Below are positions 1 through 9,774 of a stretch of DNA of 64,000 nt, in pieces. A program made the position numbers and the translations under genes. Location: NCBI RefSeq assembly GCF_001888185.1, contig NZ_CP016364.1:1302001-1366000 (forward strand), read 5' to 3'. Under the pieces are notes generated by a model that was not told the origin of the DNA, did not search any database, and saw only the letters and a list, made by a program, of their open reading frames with translations. The number at the start of each line of letters is the position of its first letter. Position 1 is the first letter of the stretch. Source of the DNA: Phaeobacter porticola (GTDB taxonomy: Bacteria; Pseudomonadota; Alphaproteobacteria; Rhodobacterales; Rhodobacteraceae).

Positions 1-741
1 GTGCCGATCATCTTTGGTATTGTTGTGCTGATCGTTTGGGAACTGCTGGTGCGCGGGCTTGAGGTGTCTCTCGTGATCCTGCCAGCGCCTTCTTTGATCG
101 TGACGCGATTTGCTGCGAGCCTGCCGATCCTTTGGCAAGATTTTCAACAAACGATTTTGAAGGGCGCTCTGTCCGGTTATCTGATTGGCTGCACAGCAGC
201 GCTGCTGATGGCGATTGCGGTTGATCGCAGTGATTTTCTGCGCCGGGGTCTATTGCCAGTGGGGAATTTTGTGGCGGCACTGCCGATTGTTGGCACTGCA
301 CCTATCCTGGTGATGTGGTTTGGATTCGATTGGCAGTCCAAGGCGGCGGTTGTTGTTGTGATGGTGTTCTTCCCGGTTCTTGTGAACACGGTTGCTGGCT
401 TGCGCGAGACCTCAGCGATGCAGCGCGATTTGATGCAAACCTATGCGGCCAGTTATTGGCAGAGCTTTTTTAAGTTACGCTTGCCTGCTGCTTTGCCGTT
501 CATCTTCAACGGGCTCAAGATCTCGACGACTTTGGCATTGGTTGGGGCGATTGTGGCTGAGTTCTTTGGCTCACCGACTGTCGGCATGGGCTTTCGAATC
601 TCGACCTCGGTTGGGCAATTGGCGCTGGATATGGTCTGGGCCGAAATTTTGGTGGCAGCCCTTGCGGGGTCGGCGTTTTACGGTGTGATGGCACTGTTTG
701 AGAAAACGCTTACTTTCTGGCATCCGTCGCAACGGGGGTAA
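1..741 (+). CDS. ABC transporter inner-membrane permease (partial at window edge)
   Basis: This is a binding-protein-dependent transport permease of the class that imports small organics such as pyrimidine precursors, riboflavin, taurine or nitrate. The 246 visible residues contain about six hydrophobic segments. The cytoplasmic coupling loop lies near residues 145-170, where the chain reads YAASYWQSFFKLRLPAALPF, a good EAA-type motif. The reading frame is open at base 1, so the true start probably lies upstream and the GTG there may be accidental. The next gene on the same strand encodes an NMT1-like binding protein, and the ATPase is presumably upstream outside the window. The substrate is not readable from the sequence. 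Confidence 0.85.
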   Translation: MPIIFGIVVLIVWELLVRGLEVSLVILPAPSLIVTRFAASLPILWQDFQQTILKGALSGYLIGCTAALLMAIAVDRSDFLRRGLLPVGNFVAALPIVGTAPILVMWFGFDWQSKAAVVVVMVFFPVLVNTVAGLRETSAMQRDLMQTYAASYWQSFFKLRLPAALPFIFNGLKISTTLALVGAIVAEFFGSPTVGMGFRISTSVGQLALDMVWAEILVAALAGSAFYGVMALFEKTLTFWHPSQRG

Positions 742-859
742 GCTGAGGCTCTGACATGGCCTTTGTATCTTGGCTCGATGATGAAAAAACCTTGGATAAC
801 ACAGGGGAATTCGCGCAGAGTTTCGCAATAACAATAGACATAACAACAGGGAGAAGACG

Positions 860-1846
860 ATGAAAACATTGCTGACAGCCGCCGCCATGGCGCTGGGAAC
901 CGCATCGGTTGCACAAGCCGCTGACGAGGTGAAGTTGCAATTGAAGTGGGTGACGCAAGCCCAGTTCGCTGGCTACTATGTCGCTTTGGACCAAGGGTTC
1001 TATGAAGCGGAAAACCTGGATGTGACCATTCTGCCCGGTGGTCCGGATATTGCACCGACGCAAGTGATCGCCGGTGGCGGCGCTGATGTGACCGTTGAAT
1101 GGATGCCCGCAGCCCTTGCCGCGCGTGAAAAAGGCCTGCCGCTTGTTAACATCGCCCAACCTTACAAAAGTTCGGGCATGATGCTGACCTGCTGGAAAGA
1201 CACCGGTATCGCGGCACCAGAGGATCTGGCCAATCGCACACTGGGGGTTTGGTTCTTTGGCAACGAGTTCCCATTCATGAGCTGGATGAGCCAGATGGGC
1301 ATTTCCACCGAAGGCAAGGGTGATAAGGGCGTTGAGGTCTTGAAGCAGGGCTTCAATGTGGATCCCTTGTTACAGCGTCAGGCGGATTGTATTTCGACCA
1401 TGACCTACAACGAATATTGGCAGGTTATTGACGCCGGTGTTGCCCCAGATGAGCTGATTACCTTCAAATACGAGGATCAGGGCGTCGCGACGCTGGAGGA
1501 TGGGTTGTATGTGTTGGAGGACAACCTCAGTGATCCAGCCTTTGTCGATAAGATGCAGCGCTTTGTACGCGCATCGATGAAAGGCTGGAAGTGGGCTGAG
1601 GAAAACCCGGATGACGCAGCCGAAATCGTGCTGGACAATGATGCCTCTGGTGCCCAGACCGAAGAACATCAAAAGCGCATGATGTCTGAGGTCGCCAAGC
1701 TGACTGCGGGCAGCAATGGCGCGCTGAGCGAAGAGGATTACCAGCGCACCGTGAAGACGTTGCTTGACGGCGGCTCTAGCCCGGTGATCACCAAGGAGCC
1801 TGCTGGCGCTTGGACGCATGTCATCACTGATGCTGCCCTGAACTGA
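860..1846 (+). CDS. ABC transporter substrate-binding protein, NMT1/THI5-like
   Basis: This is a periplasmic solute receptor of 328 residues with a Sec signal peptide (MKTLLTAAAMALGTASVAQA, cut before ADEV). The mature start, with KLQLKWVTQAQFAGYYVA, is typical of the NMT1/THI5-like family, which binds thiamine pyrimidines, riboflavin or related ring compounds. The start is supported by a GGGAGAAG ribosome-binding site. It follows the permease by about 120 bases and is closed by a strong hairpin, so it ends the operon. Riboflavin or hydroxymethylpyrimidine uptake is an inference from the family only. Confidence 0.85.
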   Translation: MKTLLTAAAMALGTASVAQAADEVKLQLKWVTQAQFAGYYVALDQGFYEAENLDVTILPGGPDIAPTQVIAGGGADVTVEWMPAALAAREKGLPLVNIAQPYKSSGMMLTCWKDTGIAAPEDLANRTLGVWFFGNEFPFMSWMSQMGISTEGKGDKGVEVLKQGFNVDPLLQRQADCISTMTYNEYWQVIDAGVAPDELITFKYEDQGVATLEDGLYVLEDNLSDPAFVDKMQRFVRASMKGWKWAEENPDDAAEIVLDNDASGAQTEEHQKRMMSEVAKLTAGSNGALSEEDYQRTVKTLLDGGSSPVITKEPAGAWTHVITDAALN

Positions 1847-1859
1847 TTGCGAGGCGCTT

Positions 1860-1898
1860 AAACGATGCCCCTGTCCGCGTTAGCGGGCGGGGGCGTTT
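1860..1898 (+). terminator. Rho-independent-like terminator after the binding-protein gene
   Basis: The arms AAACG...GCCCC...CCGC and GCGG...GGGGC...CGTTT flank a GTTA loop just after the stop codon. The right arm ends in TTT, but there is no longer T-tract. Confidence 0.6.
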
Positions 1899-1997
1899 GG
1901 TTTGCAGAATGGATTTTTTAGCGCAGGTTCGCCTGCGTGTTTTCTTGCGTTATCCAGAGCGATCGACGCGCAGTATGAATTTGATTGGGCGGTCAAT

Positions 1998-2216
1998 TTG
2001 AGAAACAGTTTAAGGGCCAAGATCATCACGGTCTGCAATGATAAAATCACCAAGAAAGGGGAAACCGTAGGCCTGTCTTTCTATGCATTCTTTGCGAACC
2101 GAAATGACGACCCTGTGCTGCTGATGGAAGCGGCGGAATGGTGGATCAAGACCCATGAATTGGACCATTTTGAAAAAGCGGTAAAGATCCGCGATATGGT
2201 CGAGGCGGGCGCCTGA
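1998..2216 (+). CDS. Small conserved protein, DUF6500-like
   Basis: This is a soluble protein of about 72 residues, starting at an in-frame TTG with LRNSLRAKIITVCNDKI. The frame is open from 1902, but the upstream residues look like non-coding translation. The core (GLSFYAFFANRNDDPVLLMEA, then WWIKTHELDHFEKAVKIRD) looks like a compact helical domain I recall from small roseobacter proteins now called DUF6500. Function is unknown. It stands alone between the ABC operon terminator and a 500-base gap. The family name is from memory and uncertain; that the reading frame is real is more secure. Confidence 0.55.
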   Translation: MRNSLRAKIITVCNDKITKKGETVGLSFYAFFANRNDDPVLLMEAAEWWIKTHELDHFEKAVKIRDMVEAGA

Positions 2217-2742
2217 CGGCTAAGCCCGATCGACTTAGCTATATTTTGTCGACCGCTTGCATCGTGTCGCAGCCCCAGATCTCTACCCGGCATCCGCTGT
2301 CCGGCATTGAACGCCTTGTATCTTATCCAGTGGATACATCAGCGGGCCACTGAGACCGGCGTTGGGACCTTCTTGCAGGGGAAGCAAGATCCAGCCCCCG
2401 CTTTAACGTATGGGCCCTGCCTGTGAGGACCGAAATCACGTCAGGCGGAAGGAGACGACACTCTTTCTTATCTGGCGGTGCATTGTCGGTGCCGTCATGG
2501 ATCAGCCTTTGAGGCGCTGATTTCCAACATGTGCGTCACCAGCGCGATATGAACACGGCGAGAACCAAGATCGGAACAGAACTCTTGGCAGGAACCGGGT
2601 CGTTATAAGGGATAAATGACAGTTAAAAGTTGAGTCTAATTTTTGATTACACGTTACAGGTAGAGAATCCGTGGTAGTCTGAAATTATCAAACGATGGGG
2701 CGTATTGGCTGTGGTTTGGTTCTCAATCCGAAAGGATAGGCC
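2217..2742. other. Gap with no supported gene
   Basis: About 525 bases follow in which no frame shows recognisable protein. The stretch from about 2600 is AT-richer and probably carries the promoter or decayed upstream part of the ferredoxin-like pseudogene. Confidence 0.5.
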
Positions 2743-4017
2743 ATGACTATCTGGGAAAATGTGCAACTAAGTCTTCGGTCTCAGCCCGGAGCGCAAGAGC
2801 TGCTAGATCGCAGGCAAACCGTCCGGGTGTCCCATCCTGGGTCTTCCTATCGGCGGTATAACCCGGAGAGCGATGTACGCTGGCCGCTGGCCGCATTGTG
2901 CGCGGCTGCCACGGCACGAAGAGTGCAACAGACCAAAAACGAGGAACTTCAACCAGAGCGCATTGATCAGGTATTGGTGCTGCATGACGCCCAGACGCGG
3001 GCGCGGCTAATTGGCTTGCAGGATCGTGTCTCCGTGTCGGGAATGAATGTCACTGTTGCTGCAACCAGCGGGTTGGAACGGGCAGGCCATGCGGACCTTC
3101 TGCATGCGGTTTCTGATGGGTTCGACTGGGTGTTGCTTGAGGCGGCGGAAGAAAAAAATGCACGGCTTGCGCAGCTGCGGGAGATGGAACTGGCGGCGTG
3201 CCTTGGGCTGGAAGAGCGCGTGGCGCTATTCCATTCCGTGGCGCATCTTGAACAGTTGTTGTCAGAGGGCATCGGACAGTTGCCTGAGATCACACATCGT
3301 AGCGAAGACGCCAAAGGCATTGCCAAGCCGTCTCATCGGCGCGAAGCGATTCAATTGTTTGCCAGTGTCACTTTGGCAGAGACAGCGGATGTCGTCGCGC
3401 TACCGCAGGATGCACCCTATGGGGGTATTGAAATCACTGGGGATTGTACCTTGTGTCAGGCCTGTACCTGGGTGTGCCCGACCAGCGCATTGATTGGTAC
3501 AGAAAACGGAAGTGGTCTTGATTTTGTTGAAGCGGATTGCATGCAATGCGGGCTGTGTGTTTCGGTGTGCGGACAAAACGCACTGAGTTTGGTGCCGCGC
3601 TTAGAGATCTGTCGCGATCGGCTACCTGTTTCCCTGACACATCCAAGTTTTTGTTGGTCAGACGGGATGTCCGGTTCTGGTGCGATTGATCAGCTTGGCC
3701 GCGATGGGGCGGCCATCGGGACAGATACAACGGGCGGCTTAGAGAGCGTTGATGCAGGGCCCTTGCACCGACCTCTGCCAGCAGCCGGTACCCATGATTG
3801 CAGACGCATCAAGGATCACGACCATGATGGGCCTGATGATTGGCCAAAGGACGGGGCAGGGCGCTGGTCTGAGGAGGCCGTCAGCGGTATCCCAGATGAA
3901 GAGCCTGCATCCCTTGGGCGAGCTCAGCAAAACTCCAGGCAGAGAAGCGATCTGCTGCCCGATTGCACGCGCCTATTGTCGCTGTTTGGAGTGACGCGAG
4001 AAGATAAACTATCTTAG
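2743..4017 (+). pseudogene. Degenerate 4Fe-4S ferredoxin-type protein
   Basis: The open frame codes 424 residues, but only about residues 65-290 look like a real protein. That part matches the C-terminal half of the large (about 650 residue) roseobacter 4Fe-4S proteins that sit beside formate dehydrogenase genes. It has two cluster motifs, CTLCQACTWVCP and CMQCGLCVSVCG; the second has G where P is usual. The first 65 residues and everything after LVPRLEI are low-complexity, non-family sequence. The usual C-terminal CxxCGKPFG segment is missing in all three forward frames. No partner genes (fdh, TorD-like) are nearby. It is probably a remnant left by deletion at both ends. Confidence 0.7.
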
Positions 4018-4058
4018 CTGGTATTGGTTGCGATCCAAAGTGAGGCAGATTTCGAAAC

Positions 4059-4559
4059 TCAGCTTTGCTCTAGAAACCCACCGTATTGGCCACGTTTGAA
4101 GATCAACCCCTTGCCTGGTCGACTGGTGGTGCGCAGGACGGCGCCAATCAAAATGCTATGATCACCGCCATCATGACAAGCGTGCTGCTTGCAGTCGAAC
4201 CGGGCAATCACATCCGGCAGCACAGGTATTCCCTGGTCATTCTGGGCATTCGGCACACATGAGAAATCCTCGCCATTGCGGGCAAACTGCATTGCCATAT
4301 CCAACTGATCCTCCGCCATCACGTGAATGGCAAAATGGGAGGCGGTAACAAAGGGATCGTGGCGTTTGGATTGACGTGCCGGGCACCACAGCAAAAGCGG
4401 CGGATCCATTGAGACAGAGGTGAAACTATTGGCGGTAATTGCCAGTGGCCCGCGCTCAGTGCGGGTTGTGACCACAGTGACACCGGTTCCAAAACATCCC
4501 AAGGCATCGCGATAGGCCCGCAGGCTGTCGGGGCCAGGGATAAAGCTTGTTTCAGACAT
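4059..4559 (-). CDS. Flavin reductase-like (FMN-binding split barrel) protein
   Basis: This is a 166-residue flavin reductase of the HpaC/DIM6 type, which would supply reduced FMN or FAD to a monooxygenase. The diagnostic core is FGTGVTVVTT followed by AITANSFTSVSMDPPLLLWC, with a C-terminal HDGGDHSILIGAV. I chose the ATG at 4559 (MSETSFIPG) because it matches the usual family start and has AAGG upstream; the open frame extends 17 codons further. It is a close paralogue of the reductase at 20897-21421. No oxygenase partner is adjacent, so its client is unknown. Confidence 0.85.
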   Translation of the reverse strand: MSETSFIPGPDSLRAYRDALGCFGTGVTVVTTRTERGPLAITANSFTSVSMDPPLLLWCPARQSKRHDPFVTASHFAIHVMAEDQLDMAMQFARNGEDFSCVPNAQNDQGIPVLPDVIARFDCKQHACHDGGDHSILIGAVLRTTSRPGKGLIFKRGQYGGFLEQS

Positions 4560-4751
4560 GTCGCGCGCCTTTGATCCGTTCTGGTTGCTGGTGCCATGCA
4601 AAACCTGCAATGTCCACCAGGTTCCAATGTGGCACGCAAAGCTTCAAAAACCAGAGAGGATTGAAAACAGGCTCACATTTCTGCGAGCCTGCCCGATCTT
4701 ATAGGTTTTTCAACAACACGCTTTGGTTGATATTGGCGATATTCATCGCCA

Positions 4752-5447
4752 TCAGGTGGTTGCAACACTCACAACTTTTTGTAGAGACGTTGCAATATGA
4801 TCAATCTCGCCCATCGCGTCGACTCGTTGTAGCACGCCCTTACCATCGTAATAGCTGATCAAAGGGGCTGTCTGTGCATGATAGGCTGCCAGGCGGCTGC
4901 CTACGGTTTCAGCGTTATCATCCGCGCGACGGGTCATTTCCGTGCTGCCACAGCGATCACAAGTACCAGCAACGCGCGGCTGTTTGAACTGATCGTGATA
5001 GCCTTCGCCGCAGCCGCCACAGGTGTAGCGGCCAGCAACACGGGCCACCATAGCGGCGTCATCCACCTCAAGACTGACTGCGGCGTTGATCTGCTGACCC
5101 GATTCCGCCAGCAGCCGGTCCAGTGCTTCGGCCTGCACCGTGGTGCGGGGGAACCCGTCAAGGATCACGCCCTTGGCGCAGTCCGGTTCAGCCAGCCGGT
5201 CGCGAAGGATGTTGATCACGATCTCATCGCTGACCAGCTCGCCGGCCTCCATTACTGCCTTCGCCGTAAGACCGGCAGGTGTGCCAGCAGCCACTGCCGC
5301 CCGCAACAGATCGCCGGTCGACAGTTGCACAAGGCCGAACCCTTGTTCCAATTTGCGCGCTTGCGTCCCTTTGCCGGCACCAGGAGGGCCGAGCAGGATC
5401 AAAACAGCGGGGCGGGTAAGAACTGCGGTGTCCATATCGGCAATCAT
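4752..5447 (-). CDS. adk: Adenylate kinase (long, zinc-finger type)
   Basis: The enzyme converts ATP and AMP to two ADP. The 231 residues show the P-loop GPPGAGKGT, the FPRT motif and a LID domain with a four-cysteine knuckle ([11 protein letters not shown] ... GTCDRCGS), the zinc-binding type. Its start overlaps the acs stop by four bases (ATGA), so the two are translationally coupled. This suggests a role in clearing the AMP made by acetyl-CoA synthetase. Rhodobacteraceae usually carry another adk in the ribosomal protein cluster, so this is probably a second copy. Confidence 0.93.
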   Translation of the reverse strand: MIADMDTAVLTRPAVLILLGPPGAGKGTQARKLEQGFGLVQLSTGDLLRAAVAAGTPAGLTAKAVMEAGELVSDEIVINILRDRLAEPDCAKGVILDGFPRTTVQAEALDRLLAESGQQINAAVSLEVDDAAMVARVAGRYTCGGCGEGYHDQFKQPRVAGTCDRCGSTEMTRRADDNAETVGSRLAAYHAQTAPLISYYDGKGVLQRVDAMGEIDHIATSLQKVVSVATT

Positions 5448-7405
5448 CCTTTGTCGGCTCGGTTTGCGATCAGATCATCGACTACTGAGGGATCAGCCAA
5501 TGTCGAGGTGTCACCAAGCGCGCCAAAATCATTCTCAGCAATCTTTCGCAAGATTCGGCGCATAATCTTGCCTGAGCGAGTCTTGGGCAGGCCGGGCGCC
5601 CATTGGATCACATCCGGGGAGGCAATCGGGCCGATCTCGGTACGCACCCATGCGCGTAACTCTTTCAATAGATCATCCGATGGCTCGCGGTCGTTCATTA
5701 GCGTGACATAGCAATAAATACCTTGCCCCTTGATGCTATGCGGGTAGCCGACCACGGCTGCCTCCGCCACGGCGGCATGGGCGACCAGCGCGCTTTCGAC
5801 CTCGGCTGTGCCCATACGGTGGCCGGAGACATTGATTACGTCATCGACGCGGCCAGTGATCCAATAGTCGCCATCCGCATCGCGACGGCAGCCGTCGCCG
5901 GTGAAGTAGTAGCCTTTGTAGTCTGAGAAATACGTCTTCTCGAACCGCTCATGGTCACCCCAGACAGAGCGCATCTGGCCGGGCCAGCTGTCCTTGATGC
6001 ACAGAACGCCCTCAACGCCATTGCCCTCGATCTCTTCGCCCGATTGGGGGTCAAGCACAACAGGGGCCACACCAAAGAAGGGCTTCATCGCGGCTCCGGG
6101 TTTTGTCGCATGGGCACCGGGCAGCGGGGTCATCAGATGGCCACCAGTTTCGGTCTGCCACCAAGTATCGACAATGGGGCATTTACCTTTGCCGACGACA
6201 TCATTGTACCAGGTCCAGGCCTCGGGATTGATCGGCTCGCCCACGGTGCCAAGGGTGCGCAGGGAGGACAGGTCGCATTTTTCGACCCATTCATTGCCCT
6301 GACCCATCAGCGCGCGCAATGCCGTGGGTGCCGTGTAGAACTGCGTTACCTGATGTTTGTCACAGACCTGCCAGAACCGGCTGGCATCGGGGAAGGTTGG
6401 CACGCCTTCAAACATCAGCGTGGTGGCACCATTGGCCAGCGGGCCGTAGACGATATAGCTATGACCGGTCACCCAGCCGACATCTGCCGTGCACCAGTAG
6501 ATATCGCCGTCATGGTAATCAAAGGTGATCTCATGCGTCATTGCCGCATAGGTCAGGTAGCCGCCCGTGGTATGGACAACGCCCTTGGGCTGGCCGGTGG
6601 AGCCGGAGGTGTAGAGGATGAACAGCGGATCTTCTGCGTTCATCTCAGCGGGTTTGGAGTAGTCGTTCGCCTCCAGCGCCATCTCGTTGTAGTCGTAGTC
6701 GCGCCCGTCCACCCAGGTCGTCTGGCCGCCGGTGCGTTTGACCACCAGACATTTCACAGTGTCCTTGGTGTGCAGGAGTGCGGCGTCGGCGTTGGATTTC
6801 AGCGGGGTCTTGCGGCCACCGCGGGGGGCCTCATCCGCGGTGATGAGGACCTTGGCATCGCAGCCATTGACCCGTGCCGCGAGCGCGTCGGGGGAGAAGC
6901 CGGCAAAAACAATGGAGTGAATTGCGCCGATGCGGGCACAGGCCAGCATCGCATAGGCCGCTTCGGGGATCATCGGCAGGTAGATCACGACCCGGTCACC
7001 CTTGCGCACGCCCATAGTCTCTAGCACGTTGGCCATGCGACAGACGTGCGTATGCAATTGCTTGTAAGTTATATGCTGTGCTGGCTCATCCGGGCTGTCA
7101 GGTTCCCAGATGATTGCGGTCTGCTCGCCGCGTGTCTCAAGATGGCGGTCGACGCAGTTGGCAGCGACATTCAGCGTGCCATCAGTATACCAGTTGATTG
7201 AAACATTTCCGAGGGTGAAATTGACGTCTTTCACCTGTGTGAAAGGCTTGATCCAGTCGATCCGCTCGGCCTGCTGACGCCAGAAACCCTCAGGGTCCTG
7301 CATAGATGCAGCGTACATCTCATCATATTGTGTGGCATTGACATGGGCGCGTGCAACCGTCTCCTTTGACGGTGCGTAGGCTTTGCTGTCGCTCTCCTGG
7401 GTCAT
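5444..7405 (-). CDS. acs: Acetyl-CoA synthetase, AMP-forming
   Basis: This is a cytoplasmic enzyme that activates acetate to acetyl-CoA through acetyl-AMP. The 653 residues have full family length. Visible features are the adenylate-forming signature [11 protein letters not shown], the [10 protein letters not shown] motif, and the C-terminal [19 protein letters not shown], which contains the lysine normally controlled by acetylation. A GGAGGGAGGG ribosome-binding site precedes the ATG. It is the first gene of an acs-adk operon. The 600-base region upstream holds palindromic sequence that may regulate it. It is divergent from the TRAP operon. Confidence 0.97.
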   Translation of the reverse strand: MTQESDSKAYAPSKETVARAHVNATQYDEMYAASMQDPEGFWRQQAERIDWIKPFTQVKDVNFTLGNVSINWYTDGTLNVAANCVDRHLETRGEQTAIIWEPDSPDEPAQHITYKQLHTHVCRMANVLETMGVRKGDRVVIYLPMIPEAAYAMLACARIGAIHSIVFAGFSPDALAARVNGCDAKVLITADEAPRGGRKTPLKSNADAALLHTKDTVKCLVVKRTGGQTTWVDGRDYDYNEMALEANDYSKPAEMNAEDPLFILYTSGSTGQPKGVVHTTGGYLTYAAMTHEITFDYHDGDIYWCTADVGWVTGHSYIVYGPLANGATTLMFEGVPTFPDASRFWQVCDKHQVTQFYTAPTALRALMGQGNEWVEKCDLSSLRTLGTVGEPINPEAWTWYNDVVGKGKCPIVDTWWQTETGGHLMTPLPGAHATKPGAAMKPFFGVAPVVLDPQSGEEIEGNGVEGVLCIKDSWPGQMRSVWGDHERFEKTYFSDYKGYYFTGDGCRRDADGDYWITGRVDDVINVSGHRMGTAEVESALVAHAAVAEAAVVGYPHSIKGQGIYCYVTLMNDREPSDDLLKELRAWVRTEIGPIASPDVIQWAPGLPKTRSGKIMRRILRKIAENDFGALGDTSTLADPSVVDDLIANRADKG

Positions 7406-8012
7406 GCTGGTGTCCCTCCCTCCAGTCTAGTCTCGGATTGGCACACCACAGCGCATGGCCTCATGTGTCAAACCTTTTCCGTCCTCCAGAGTGATAATAC
7501 CGACGCTTGAAAATAAGGAAATAAGTGTCCAAAGAATAAGGATTTACCTGTAAATCAATTTCCGGGACATGTATGTATTAGTAAAAAATACCCGTTGATG
7601 AGATTTTTTTGATATTTTTATCAAAGCATTGCCTGTAAATTGATCGCCCTGTGTTTGACAGTTCGGATATCAAAGTCGCGCTATGCTGGCGCTATCGCCA
7701 ACCTGCGACTGGCATCATGGCCTGCGGCAAACTGTGTCAGGTCGGCTGATTAATAGTTATCCGCAACCGCCGTGACCATTGCATAGGTATTGTGGTAGTC
7801 TTGCGAACCTTGCGCCAACCTTATGAATTTTGTGCCCATCCCGCACGCGGACGTTGCGGGGTTGGCAGCGCGCTGGCTTGGCGCTAGCGTGGGGCCAGAT
7901 GCCTGCAACCTCGCGGTCCCACATGTCATGAACGAACTGTGGCATGACACCCAGCAATGCTGGGTAGACATAGGGCGCACGGGGGGACAAAGGCAAAAAC
8001 TGGGAGGAAATC
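7406..8012. other. Divergent intergenic region between acs and the TRAP operon
   Basis: About 600 bases without a convincing gene. The half near acs is AT-rich (about 7490-7640) and holds a 16-base palindrome plus a repeat of its half-site, so it probably contains the acs promoter. Small frames near 7750-8010 on both strands overlap each other and resemble no protein I know. Confidence 0.55.
7541..7556. promoter_or_regulatory. Candidate operator: palindrome GATTTACCTGTAAATC
   Basis: Seven-base arms GATTTAC/GTAAATC flank a CT spacer in the AT-rich region upstream of acs. The half-site CCTGTAAAT recurs near 7630 (CCTGTAAATTGATC). Location and symmetry suggest a regulator site for acs. No regulator gene is adjacent and the cognate protein is unknown. 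Confidence 0.4.
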
Positions 8013-9029
8013 ATGAAGACTTATCTAACCGCCGCAACTGCGGCGATTGCGGGCCTGTCCATTGCAGGCAGCGCAGCAGCGACAGAATGGAATGTCTCTG
8101 TCTGGGGCAAACGTCGGGCTTTCACCGAACATGTGGAAAAGCTGGCTGAACTGGTCTCGGAAAAGACTGGCGGCGAATTCACCCTGAATGTCAGTTACGG
8201 CGGCCTGTCCAAGAATAAGGAGAACCTCGACGGGATTTCCATTGGTGCTTTCGAGATGGCGCAGTTCTGCGCGGGCTACCACCGCGACAAGAACCCATCG
8301 ATCACCGTTCTGGAACTGCCGTTCCTTGGCGTGAATAATCTTGAGGAAGAGGTTGCAGTTAGCCACGCCGTCTATGCGCACCCCGCGGTGCAAAAGGATC
8401 TGGCGCGCTGGAATGCCAAGCTGCTGATGACCTCTCCTATGCCGCAGTACAATCTGGTCGGAACCGGCGATCCGCGTGATGAGCTTGCCGAGTTCAAAGA
8501 CATGCGCGTGCGCGCAACCGGCGGTATCGGCAAGGCGTTTTCGGCAGTTGGTGCGGTGCCAACTTCTGTGACCGCGACCGAGGCTTATAATGCGATGGAA
8601 TCCGGCGTGGTGGACACAGTGGCGTTTGCCCAGCACGCACACCTCAGCTTTGGGACCATCAACAAGGCCGATTGGTGGACCGCAAACCTGAATCCCGGCA
8701 CCGTGAATTGCCCCGTTGTGGTCAATACCGATGCCTATGATGCCCTAAGTGACGCTGAGCGTGCGGCGCTCGACAGCTCTGTTGATGAGGCAATCGCCCA
8801 TTATCTGGAAAACTACGCGGCTTTGCTGACCAAATGGGATACCGTGCTGGAAGAGAAAGGTGTGGAGAAAGTCGAGATCTCTGACGCACAACTGGCAGAG
8901 TTCCGCAAAGTTGCGGCTGATCCGATCCGGGAACAGTGGATTGCGGATATGAGCGCGCAGGGTCTTCCGGCGCAGGAGCTTTATGACCTAGTGCAGAAAA
9001 CCCTGAGCGACGTGCGCTCGGGCAGCTGA
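8013..9029 (+). CDS. dctP: TRAP transporter substrate-binding protein, DctP family
   Basis: This is a periplasmic receptor of 338 residues with a signal peptide ending GSAAA before TEWNVSVWG. The fold and length fit the DctP family: an N-terminal lobe, the central segment DMRVRATGGIGKAFSAVGAV holding the conserved arginine that binds carboxylate ligands, and a helical C-terminus. It is followed by dctQ and dctM, making a complete TRAP system. A hairpin terminator lies directly after it, which should make this subunit more abundant than the membrane parts. The ligand is probably an organic acid, but its identity is not readable. Confidence 0.9.
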   Translation: MKTYLTAATAAIAGLSIAGSAAATEWNVSVWGKRRAFTEHVEKLAELVSEKTGGEFTLNVSYGGLSKNKENLDGISIGAFEMAQFCAGYHRDKNPSITVLELPFLGVNNLEEEVAVSHAVYAHPAVQKDLARWNAKLLMTSPMPQYNLVGTGDPRDELAEFKDMRVRATGGIGKAFSAVGAVPTSVTATEAYNAMESGVVDTVAFAQHAHLSFGTINKADWWTANLNPGTVNCPVVVNTDAYDALSDAERAALDSSVDEAIAHYLENYAALLTKWDTVLEEKGVEKVEISDAQLAEFRKVAADPIREQWIADMSAQGLPAQELYDLVQKTLSDVRSGS

Positions 9030-9048
9030 TCATTAGAAAATTGAAACA

Positions 9049-9078
9049 GGGGCTGGCGGATTCGAGCCGGCCCCTTTT
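9049..9078 (+). terminator. Intra-operon terminator between dctP and dctQ
   Basis: GGGGCTGGC pairs with GCCGGCCCC (one G-U pair) around an eight-base loop and is followed by TTTT. It sits 20 bases after the dctP stop and before dctQ, so it probably acts as a partial terminator. Confidence 0.75.
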
Positions 9079-9110
9079 GCATATCACGACGGAACTGATG
9101 GGGGCAGGGT

Positions 9111-9761
9111 ATGGCAAGCGGCGCAGCTGTGCTGGAGGACGGCAGTCTGATCAGCAGGGTCGACAGGGGTCTGTTGAAACTGGAACGCATATTGGCGCTG
9201 GTCAGCGGGCTGGCAGTATTTTCACTGATGATGCTTGCGGTGGTCTCTGTTGGTGGCCGAAACGCCTTCAACGCGCCATTGCCGGGGTATGTGGATTGGA
9301 TCGAGCAAGCCATGCCGTTGATTGCCTTTATGGGCGTCTCCTTTGTGCAGCGTGACGGCAGTCATATCCGTATGGATCTGGTGATTTCATCGCTTCGCGG
9401 GCGCGCGCTGTGGTTGTTTGAGCTGATCTCGGTTCTTTTGATCTTGGTCCTGATGCTGGCACTGCTCTGGGGCAGCTGGTCGCATTTTCTCCGATCGTTT
9501 GATTTTGCGGCACCATTGTGGAGCCGCGATAGCTCTATCGACATCGGCCTGCCGATCTGGCCCGCCAAATTGCTGGCGCCGGTTGCCTTTGGCGTGCTGT
9601 GCCTGCGTTTGATGCTACAGGTTTGGGGGTATGGCCGTGCACTGGTGCTGGGCCTTGCAAGCCCGGCGGCGGTACCGCTGGTCCAAAGTGCAGCTGAGCA
9701 GGCCGCGGCTGAGGCAGAACATCTCGGGGGCGTCTCTGTCGCCACCAGCGACCGCGACTGA
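9111..9761 (+). CDS. dctQ: TRAP transporter small membrane subunit, DctQ family
   Basis: This 216-residue integral membrane protein has four hydrophobic segments (about residues 32-52, 65-85, 100-122 and 145-168). Between the first two is the family-typical NAFNAPLPGYVDWIEQAMP stretch. It couples the binding protein to the large DctM channel. The C-terminal 30 residues are alanine- and glutamate-rich and cytoplasmic. It lies 80 bases after dctP, across a terminator-like hairpin, and 13 bases before dctM. Confidence 0.88.
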   Translation: MASGAAVLEDGSLISRVDRGLLKLERILALVSGLAVFSLMMLAVVSVGGRNAFNAPLPGYVDWIEQAMPLIAFMGVSFVQRDGSHIRMDLVISSLRGRALWLFELISVLLILVLMLALLWGSWSHFLRSFDFAAPLWSRDSSIDIGLPIWPAKLLAPVAFGVLCLRLMLQVWGYGRALVLGLASPAAVPLVQSAAEQAAAEAEHLGGVSVATSDRD

Positions 9762-9774
9762 AGGGGCAGGAAAC

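Noticed and set aside
2743-2937. First 65 residues of the ferredoxin-like frame as a real domain
   Set aside because: Composition and lack of motifs suggest decayed DNA rather than a new domain.
7750-8014. Small minus-strand frames in the acs-TRAP intergenic region
   Set aside because: They overlap plus-strand frames, lack ribosome-binding sites and resemble no known protein.
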